Made by a program: the position numbers and the translations under genes. From Candidatus Binatia bacterium (GTDB lineage Bacteria; Desulfobacterota; Binatia; UBA9968; JAJDTQ01): 38,679 nt of DNA. This document shows positions 33,524 through 38,679 of the stretch, piece after piece (the stretch's first letter is position 1; the number at the start of each line of letters is the position of its first letter). The notes below the pieces were generated by a model, which ran no database searches, had not been told where the DNA came from, and was given only the letters and a program-made list of their open reading frames with translations. The DNA lies in NCBI GenBank assembly GCA_022823055.1, contig JAJDXX010000078.1:1-38679 (forward strand), given 5' to 3'.

Positions 33524-35428
33524 ATGTCCGCCAATCCAGCGGCGGACGGCCGGGAGTTCCGCGCCGACGTGAACGCCCGCGAAGACAGGGACATCCTGCG
33601 CTTCATCACCTGCGGCAGCGTGGATGACGGCAAGTCCACGCTCATCGGCCGCCTGCTCTACGAATCGCGGTTGGTGTTCCAGGACCAGCTCGCAAAGGTG
33701 GAGCGCGACAGCAAGCGGCACGGCACCCAGGGCGACAACCTCGACCTGGCGCTCCTGGTAGACGGCCTCCAGGCCGAACGCGAGCAGGGCATCACCATCG
33801 ACGTCGCCTATCGCATGTTCTCCACCGACAAGCGTTCTTTCATCGTCGCCGACACCCCGGGACACGAGCAGTACACCCGCAACATGGCCACCGGCGCATC
33901 CACCGCCGATCTCGCGGTGGTGCTCATCGACGCCCGCAAGGGCGTGCTGCCCCAGACTTCCCGTCACACCACCATTCTGGCCCTTCTGGGTGTGCGCCGC
34001 GTGGTCGCGGCCGTCAACAAGATGGACCTCGTCGACTGGTCCAGGGAAGTCTTCGACGGCATCGCGGCCGCCTACCGTGACTTCGCGCGCCGGCTGGAGG
34101 TGACCGACGTCACCTGCATTCCGGTATCGGCTCTTACCGGCGACAACGTCACCCGGCCGTCAACGACCATGGACTGGTATGGCGGGCCGCCGCTGCTGCA
34201 GGCCCTGGAATCCGCCGAGGTGGCCGCCGGCCGCGAGAGCGCACCCTTCCGCATGCCCGTGCAGTGGGTGAACCGCCCCAGCGCCGATTTCCGCGGGTTC
34301 GCCGGCACCGTCGCGTCCGGGCTCATACGCTGCGGCGACCCCGTGATGCTGTGCCCCTCCCAAAAGACTTCGACCGTAGAACGCATCGTCGGCCCGGACG
34401 GCGACCTCGACGGCGCGCGCGCCGGCCAGGCCGTGACACTCACGCTGGCGGACGAGGTCGACGTGAGCCGCGGCGACATCATCGCCTCCGCCGCCGATCC
34501 GCCCGGCGTTAGCGACCAGTTCGCCTGTCACATCGTGTGGATGCACGAGAACCCGCTGTTGCCTGAGCGTTCGTACCTTCTGAAGATCGGGACACGGTTG
34601 GCGGGGGCCCAGATAACGGCCATCAAGCACAAGCTCAACGTCGGCACGCTGGAGCACACCGCCGCCAAGACCCTCGGGCTCAACGACATCGCCTACTGCA
34701 ACATCGGCCTCGACCGCCGGATCGCCTTCGACCCCTACCGGGAGTTGCGGGAGACCGGCGGCTTCATCCTCATCGACCGCTACACCCACGAGACGGTGGG
34801 CGCGGGCATGATCGAATTCGGGCTGTGGCGGGGCTCCAACCTGACGCTCCACCAGCTCGCCCTCGACAAGCCCACGCGGGCGGCGCAGAAGAACCAGAAG
34901 GCCTGCGTCCTGTGGCTCACCGGATTGCCGGGGGCGGGCAAGTCCGCCACCGCCAACGCGGTGGAACGGCGTCTGCACGCCATGGGGCGGCACAGCTACA
35001 CCCTCGACGGCGACAACCTGCGGCACGGATTGACCAAGGACCTGGGCTTCACCGCCGCGGACCGGGTGGAGAACGTGCGGCGCATCGCCGAGGTCGCCAG
35101 GCTGTTCGTCGACGCGGGGCTGATGGTTCTGGTCTCCGTGATCTCGCCCTTCCGCGACGAGCGCAACATGGCCCGCGAGATGATGGACGAGGGCGAGTTC
35201 ATCGAGATCTTCGTCGACTGCCCCATCGAGGTCTGTGAGCAGCGCGACCCCAAGGGGCTCTACCGCAAGGCACGTGCCGGACAGATCAAGAACTTCACCG
35301 GTGTCGACAGCGCCTACGAGCCGCCCGACAATCCCGAAATCGTGTTGAAGACCGGCGAGCGAAGTGTCGACGAGGTCGCGGACCAGGTGATCGACTATCT
35401 CCGGTCGACAGCGGAGCACGCGGGGTAA
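33524..35428 (+). CDS. cysNC: CysN-CysC fusion: sulfate adenylyltransferase GTPase subunit plus APS kinase
   Basis: This 634-residue bifunctional protein (NodQ type) activates sulfate to PAPS together with CysD. The ATG at 33524 follows AGGAGGG. The GTPase part has GSVDDGKST (31-39), DTPGHEQYTRN (110-120) and NKMD (165-168), then EF-Tu-like domains 2 and 3. The C-terminal APS kinase has P-loop GLPGAGKSA (467-475; family usual is GLSGAGKST), DGDNLRHGLTKDLGF and the ISPFRDERN segment. The fusion is full length. No cysD (the ATP-binding partner of CysN) occurs upstream or downstream in the window; it must be elsewhere. Neighbours are a ThDP enzyme upstream and a TAXI protein convergently downstream. 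Confidence 0.95.
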   Translation: MSANPAADGREFRADVNAREDRDILRFITCGSVDDGKSTLIGRLLYESRLVFQDQLAKVERDSKRHGTQGDNLDLALLVDGLQAEREQGITIDVAYRMFSTDKRSFIVADTPGHEQYTRNMATGASTADLAVVLIDARKGVLPQTSRHTTILALLGVRRVVAAVNKMDLVDWSREVFDGIAAAYRDFARRLEVTDVTCIPVSALTGDNVTRPSTTMDWYGGPPLLQALESAEVAAGRESAPFRMPVQWVNRPSADFRGFAGTVASGLIRCGDPVMLCPSQKTSTVERIVGPDGDLDGARAGQAVTLTLADEVDVSRGDIIASAADPPGVSDQFACHIVWMHENPLLPERSYLLKIGTRLAGAQITAIKHKLNVGTLEHTAAKTLGLNDIAYCNIGLDRRIAFDPYRELRETGGFILIDRYTHETVGAGMIEFGLWRGSNLTLHQLALDKPTRAAQKNQKACVLWLTGLPGAGKSATANAVERRLHAMGRHSYTLDGDNLRHGLTKDLGFTAADRVENVRRIAEVARLFVDAGLMVLVSVISPFRDERNMAREMMDEGEFIEIFVDCPIEVCEQRDPKGLYRKARAGQIKNFTGVDSAYEPPDNPEIVLKTGERSVDEVADQVIDYLRSTAEHAG

Positions 35429-35467
35429 TACTCGAGCGAACACCCACATGCGGCTTGACGCCGGTTC

Positions 35468-36460
35468 TCAGAGGTACCCCTTCTCCCTGTAATACCGCTC
35501 GGCCCCGGGATGCAGCGGCAAATCCAGCGGTCCGTCCGGGGTGTCCGTGCAGAACTGCGTCATGGGCGGGATTCCGGGCGTGTCGTATTCGATGTTTTCC
35601 CGCATCTGCTCGAGGACGCCCACCACTTGGTATGCCAGCTCGTCCGGCAGGTCCGCGTGGGTGACGATGGGCCAGCCGCTGAAGTCCACGGCGGTCACCG
35701 GCTCGGGCAGCTTGCCGTCGAACAGCAGGCCGTCCAGCGGCGCGCGGCTGAAGCCGTAGCGGTCGAGCGACGCCATGGCCTTGGGCGAGAAGTGCAGGAA
35801 CGCCATCTCCTGCTCCACCGCAGCGCCCGCCCAGGAAGGCAGCCCCTCGTCGATGACCGCGTCGACGTCGCCGGTGCGGATGCCGTCCAGGCGCCTCGGG
35901 TTGCTGGGCCGGACCACCGGCTCCACCACGCCGCCCCACTCCTCGAAGGTCTTGAGGCTCATGCCGTGGGCGCGCAGCGCCGCGTTGATGGCGAAGTTCA
36001 CGCAGTCGTTGGTGGCCACCGATACCGTGAGGGCGGGCTTCCGGCGCTTGAGCTCGTCCATGGAGCGGATGCCGTGCTTCTTCGCCACCGCCACCACCAT
36101 GCGGTCGTTGGAGGGAAACACCGCCAGCGCCCGTAGCGGCAGCGCTTTCCGGAACGCGCCGCGCCCGTGATATGCCATGGAGGCGATGCACGAGGGGTTG
36201 AGCCAGGCGATGTCGATCTTCCGCCGGCCCACCAGGCGGGCGCCCTGGATGCCGCTGCACCAGGCCGGGCTGATGGCGATGTTGAAGGCGAAGGGAGGAC
36301 CGGCGGAGCCGCCCGCGCCGGGCAGGTCCACGAAGAGCCGGATGGCGCTGGTCATCATGGTAGGCACGGTGTCGTACAGGCCGGCCAGGAGCTTGGTGCC
36401 GATCTGTGCGCGCAACAGGCTCGAGCTCATGGGTTTCACGCTGCGGTCGTCGTAGGTCAT
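35468..36460 (-). CDS. TAXI family solute-binding protein, apparently without signal peptide
   Basis: This 330-residue protein matches the TAXI group of TRAP-transporter solute-binding proteins: ARLVGRRKIDIAWLNPS and a C-terminal LPLHPGAERYYREKGYL are typical. TAXI proteins are normally exported, but the sequence from the ATG at 36460 (MTYDDRSVKPMSSSLLRAQIG) shows no hydrophobic signal peptide, and no TRAP membrane subunit is adjacent. The start has AAGGAG upstream and looks real. It may be a cytoplasmic ligand-binding relative, or the true export signal may be absent through loss. It converges with cysNC (39 nt apart). Confidence 0.8.
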   Translation of the reverse strand: MTYDDRSVKPMSSSLLRAQIGTKLLAGLYDTVPTMMTSAIRLFVDLPGAGGSAGPPFAFNIAISPAWCSGIQGARLVGRRKIDIAWLNPSCIASMAYHGRGAFRKALPLRALAVFPSNDRMVVAVAKKHGIRSMDELKRRKPALTVSVATNDCVNFAINAALRAHGMSLKTFEEWGGVVEPVVRPSNPRRLDGIRTGDVDAVIDEGLPSWAGAAVEQEMAFLHFSPKAMASLDRYGFSRAPLDGLLFDGKLPEPVTAVDFSGWPIVTHADLPDELAYQVVGVLEQMRENIEYDTPGIPPMTQFCTDTPDGPLDLPLHPGAERYYREKGYL

Positions 36461-36490
36461 GCGATGTTTCTCCTTGCGGGTGGACTGCGC

Positions 36491-36523
36491 CGGACCCCGG
36501 AAGGCCGCAGGCCGCGGGGTCCG
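36491..36523. other. Stem-loop in the leader of the TAXI gene
   Basis: CGGACCCCG (36491-36499) and CGGGGTCCG (36515-36523) form a perfect 9-bp stem with a 15-nt loop that contains a smaller GGCC-GCA-GGCC hairpin. It lies about 31 nt before the TAXI ATG on the minus strand. There is no U-run, so it is not an obvious terminator. Confidence 0.4.
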
Positions 36524-36610
36524 TACAAGTCCGGGTCGTGGATCATCCCTTCCTGATCCGGGAAGTCCGTGTCTTGTGCATCACATACAATTGACAACTG
36601 ACGTTAGGCA

Positions 36611-36811
36611 ATGACACACCTGAAGATTCTAGTGGACACCAACCTTATCGTGGCGAAAGGCGAAAGACGGGGCCGCTACTATGTGGCATCTCCAACCGTG
36701 GCGGAAATTCGCCGAAAGTTGCGCCTCCCGAAGCAGGTCGACGACCCGTTTGCTCCGGACGGTCGGCTTCAGGCTCCGACCGGCCAGGCAGCCCTTTCCC
36801 TTGTGAACTGA
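36611..36811 (+). pseudogene. Short ORF resembling the C-terminal winged helix of Fic-family proteins (possible remnant)
   Basis: A 66-codon frame begins MTHLKILVDTNLIVAKGERRGRYYVASP. The L-V-D-x-x-L-I-x-x-G-x-x-R-G-R-Y-Y pattern resembles the C-terminal winged helix-turn-helix found after the Fic domain, where a typical form is LVEAGILxxxGxGRGTRY. No Fic motif (HPFxxGNGR) is present here, so this may be a truncated remnant. It lies 26 nt before the DMT transporter and has only a weak ribosome-binding site. The family call is tentative. Confidence 0.35.
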
Positions 36812-36837
36812 GGCATTTTCCGGCCGTCCCCCTTTTC

Positions 36838-37698
36838 ATGGCAACCCTGACCGCCTTGGCAGCCGCGTTCTTCTTCGGCTCCGCCCATATCCTGGTGCGC
36901 TACGGCATGCGCACGGGCTCCACCACCACCGCCATCACCTTCAACATCATCACCATGGGCACGGTGCTGCTGGCGGTCATGGGTCCCTGGGCCGAGTGGA
37001 CGCAGGCGTCGGTGCCCGCGGTAGGCTGGTTCATGCTGGCCGGGGCGGTGGCGCCGCTCACGACCCAGTTCCTGTTCTACGCCGCCATCTCCAGGGTCGG
37101 CGTGGCCCGAGCCTCGCCGCTCAGGAATACTTCGCCGCTGTTCGCGGGCGTGGTGGCGGTGGCGTGGCTGGGGGAGCAGTGGACGCTGCCGCTGGCCGGC
37201 GGCACCGTGCTGATCATCCTGGGCGCGACGATTCTGGGGATGCGCGACGCCAGAGCCCTTACGGCCTTTCGCAAGCGCGACCTGCTGTTCGCCATCGCCG
37301 CGTCGATCCTGGGCGGCATCGCCAGCCCCATCCGCAAGTTCGGCTACTCGATGATCACTTCGGTGCCGCTGGCCGTCTGCCTGACGATCATGGGGAGCGT
37401 CGGCGGCCTGTTGGTCTACCTGACAGCGGCGCGGGGCTACCGCGACGTAAACCTCAACCGCGGAGCGGTGATGTGGTTCGGCCTTTCGGGCATGGTGACC
37501 AGTTGCGGCATCACCTCCTACATGCTCGCGCTGAGCCGCGGCGACGTGGTGCTGGTGGACCCCTTGATCGCCACCACGCCGCTGTTCTCGGTGGCCTTCA
37601 CCCACCTGCTGCTCAAGGACCAGGAACGGGTCACGTCCAAGGCGGTCATCGGCGCCCTGCTGATCTGCGCGGGAGGCGTGGTGCTGACGGCGTTTTGA
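36838..37698 (+). CDS. EamA/DMT superfamily transporter
   Basis: This 286-residue inner-membrane protein has about ten predicted transmembrane helices in two five-helix EamA halves, beginning MATLTALAAAFFFGSAHILVRYG and repeating with LLFAIAASILGGIASPIRKFGYS. Such drug/metabolite transporters export amino acids, nucleotides or other metabolites; substrate cannot be predicted. The conserved EamA segments SRVGVARASPL and LSRGDVVLVDPLIATTPLFSVAFTHLLLKDQERVT are visible in the two halves. No strong ribosome-binding site precedes the ATG at 36838. The stop is followed directly by repeat family B. Confidence 0.9.
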   Translation: MATLTALAAAFFFGSAHILVRYGMRTGSTTTAITFNIITMGTVLLAVMGPWAEWTQASVPAVGWFMLAGAVAPLTTQFLFYAAISRVGVARASPLRNTSPLFAGVVAVAWLGEQWTLPLAGGTVLIILGATILGMRDARALTAFRKRDLLFAIAASILGGIASPIRKFGYSMITSVPLAVCLTIMGSVGGLLVYLTAARGYRDVNLNRGAVMWFGLSGMVTSCGITSYMLALSRGDVVLVDPLIATTPLFSVAFTHLLLKDQERVTSKAVIGALLICAGGVVLTAF

Positions 37699-37699
37699 T

Positions 37700-37770
37700 T
37701 GCGCCAACGCCCCGAATCGTCATGTCTCCGTCTGAAGAGTTTGACACGGCCTGTTCCGCGGGAACGATAG
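37700..37770. repeat. Repeat family B, copy 6 between the DMT and Nudix genes
   Basis: GCGCCAACGCCCCGAATCGT (37700-37719) is the inverted counterpart of 27950-27970, and 37720-37769 runs through TGTCTCCGTCTGAAGAGTTT, GACACGGCCTGTTCCGC and GGGAACGAT, the family core. The two halves lie in opposite orientation, as in BIME-type arrays. Confidence 0.6.
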
Positions 37771-37783
37771 ATGAGGTGAGAGA

Positions 37784-38293
37784 ATGACGGATCCGGGCGA
37801 TGAAATCGTGGCCATCGTCGACGAGGACAACCGTGTCGTGGGGTCCGCACCGCGGCGGGAGATGCGTGCGCGGCGGCTGCCGCACCGGAGCACCTACATC
37901 CTCGTGTTCAACTCCAAGGGCGAAGTCTACGTGCAGAAGCGCACCCAGACCAAGGACGTGTTCCCGGGCTACTACGATCCCGCGGCCGGCGGGGTGGTGC
38001 TGGCGGGCGAGAGCTATCTCGATGGCGCGAAGCGCGAGCTTGAGGAAGAAATGGGCATCCGCGACGTCCCGCTGGAGAGCCTGTTCGAGTTCTACCATGC
38101 CGACGACCACAGCCGCGTCTGGGGAGCGGCCTACCGCTGCGTCTACGACGGGCCGGTGACCCTGCAGGAGGAAGAGGTGGAGAGCGGCGCGTTCATGCCC
38201 GTGGACGCGGTTTTCGAGGCCGCGACGAGCCAGCCCTTCACGCCCGACGGCCTGTACGTCCTGCGGCGCTACGCGGAAACGGCGCGCGGCTGA
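37784..38293 (+). CDS. Nudix hydrolase (YfcD-like)
   Basis: This 169-residue Nudix protein hydrolyses a nucleoside diphosphate linked to another group (X). The Nudix box is complete: G70-VVLAG-E76-SYLDGAK-R84-ELEEEMGI, matching GX5EX7REUXEEXGU, with the Glu residues that bind Mg. The N-terminal part (DEIVAIVDEDNRVVGSAPRREMRARRLPHRSTYILVFN) resembles YfcD and isopentenyl-diphosphate isomerase-like Nudix proteins. The substrate is unknown. The ATG at 37784 has GAGGTGAGAGA upstream. It stands alone; the preceding spacer is repeat family B and the following one is repeat family A. Confidence 0.93.
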   Translation: MTDPGDEIVAIVDEDNRVVGSAPRREMRARRLPHRSTYILVFNSKGEVYVQKRTQTKDVFPGYYDPAAGGVVLAGESYLDGAKRELEEEMGIRDVPLESLFEFYHADDHSRVWGAAYRCVYDGPVTLQEEEVESGAFMPVDAVFEAATSQPFTPDGLYVLRRYAETARG

Positions 38294-38343
38294 ACCTGCA
38301 CGCGGGGCGAGGCGGGGAATACGCCCATTCGGCCCCTCTCCAC

Positions 38344-38397
38344 CCATGGATTCCCGCCCCCGATCGGGGTCGAGGGTAAGCTTTCGCGGGAATCACC
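38344..38397. repeat. Degenerate partial repeat of family A
   Basis: ATGGATTCCCGCCCCCGATC and, 15 nt further, TTTCGCGGGAATCACCC form a divergent, internally rearranged relative of the family A arms. It lies between the Nudix gene and the full element at 38448-38561. Confidence 0.5.
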
Positions 38398-38399
38398 CT

Positions 38400-38418
38400 T
38401 GTCGGCTTGCAGCCGACA
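38400..38418. other. Short perfect hairpin downstream of the Nudix gene
   Basis: TGTCGGCT-TGC-AGCCGACA is a perfect 8-bp stem, 107 nt after the Nudix stop. It has no following T-run, so a terminator role is only possible. Confidence 0.35.
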
Positions 38419-38447
38419 CAAAGGGGGATGAAATTGGGGCGCCCTCC

Positions 38448-38561
38448 CCCCAATGAGTCATTCCCGCGCAAGCGGGAATCCAGGGGTGGGGGGTGTGGCG
38501 GCCTCATTGCTCGGCCCCACCCCGCCTGGATTCCCGCTTCCGCGGGAATGACTCATTGGGG
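38448..38561. repeat. Repeat family A: second full palindromic element
   Basis: The arms 38448-38484 and 38525-38561 are 37-bp inverted repeats with a single mismatch (CCCCAATGAGTCATTCCCGC... against its complement), and the inner GGTGGGG/CCCCACC extends the stem. The central part of each arm is the same as in the element at 14432-14531, but the outer flanks (CCCCAATGAGT) are different. With the degenerate copy and the small hairpin it occupies the 340-nt stretch between the Nudix gene and the right-edge gene. Confidence 0.85.
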
Positions 38562-38633
38562 TGTAGCGGGATTCCATAACTACCTGAAACCATTGAACAA
38601 TTATTTATTTTCATATCAATGATGCTGCCGGCG

Positions 38634-38679
38634 TCAGGCCCGGATGTTCTCCAGGAACAGATCGGTGGGGATTTCCCGG
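38634..38679 (-). CDS. 3' end of an unidentified minus-strand gene
   Basis: The last 15 codons before the right edge read REIPTDLFLENIRA followed by TGA (38636-38634) on the minus strand. This looks like coding sequence because of its codon use and the AT-rich spacer that follows the stop, but it is too short to name a family. The gene lies outside the window. Confidence 0.45.
   Translation of the reverse strand, partial: REIPTDLFLENIRA

Noticed and set aside
31282-33645. A 787-residue minus-strand frame opposite the ThDP gene
   Set aside because: It shadows the ThDP enzyme and part of the SET gene in another frame, with no recognisable domain or ribosome-binding site.

Overview
The window is high-GC bacterial chromosome with dense, mostly housekeeping gene content. 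Gene order and families (recA-alaS, phoH-ybeY-prfB, an Mrp/DUF971/DUF59 unit, a formate-tetrahydrofolate ligase, TAXI and NIPSNAP proteins, a tandem UvrA and many palindromic intergenic repeats) suggest a Gram-negative lineage, perhaps of deltaproteobacterial or Tectomicrobia/Binatota type. TolC and a transferrin-binding-protein-like lipoprotein imply an outer membrane. The lineage is an inference; no rRNA or tRNA gene is present to place it.

Layout. 1-1255 (-): the start of a TolC-type outer-membrane efflux gene, running off the left edge. 1541-5502 (+): a four-gene acyl-CoA catabolic operon (short-chain dehydrogenase, crotonase, two acyl-CoA dehydrogenases). 5599-10014 (+): a large M23 endopeptidase with four LysM/OapA-like repeats, the 2H phosphodiesterase ThpR and RecA. 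10099-16805 (+): alaS, phoH, ybeY, prfB (with its programmed +1 frameshift) and a TbpB-like lipoprotein. 16822-19060 (-): fhs and a Spy/CpxP-like periplasmic protein. 19344-19958 (-): a double NIPSNAP protein. 20174-20706 (+): a ParDE toxin-antitoxin pair with a palindromic operator. 20885-21145 (-): a small membrane/coiled-coil protein.

21282-29131 (-): one apparent transcription unit of mrp, a DUF971 protein, a DUF59 (MIP18/SufT-like) protein and a 1958-residue UvrA made of two complete UvrA proteins fused head to tail (four ATPase domains, four zinc fingers). Its promoter (TTGAAA-17-TATATT) overlaps the 3' end of the next gene. 29324-31490 (-): a DUF4301 protein and a compact SET-domain methyltransferase. 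31723-35428 (+): a ThDP-dependent enzyme and a CysN-CysC fusion without cysD beside it. 35468-36460 (-): a TAXI-type solute-binding protein with no visible signal peptide. 36611-38293 (+): a short ORF resembling the end of a Fic protein, an EamA/DMT transporter and a Nudix hydrolase. The right end holds a large palindromic repeat and the last codons of another minus-strand gene.

At least four families of palindromic/REP-like repeats (A-D below) occur in the window. Several sit at gene ends and appear to have been taken into coding sequence: the C-termini of YbeY and UvrA, and possibly the ribosome-binding site of the DUF4301 gene. The most distinctive items are the tandem UvrA in an iron-sulfur-assembly unit, the crotonase lacking both canonical catalytic glutamates, the four-repeat M23 protein, and the repeat-derived gene ends. 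I found no CRISPR array, prophage, insertion sequence or clearly novel defence system.
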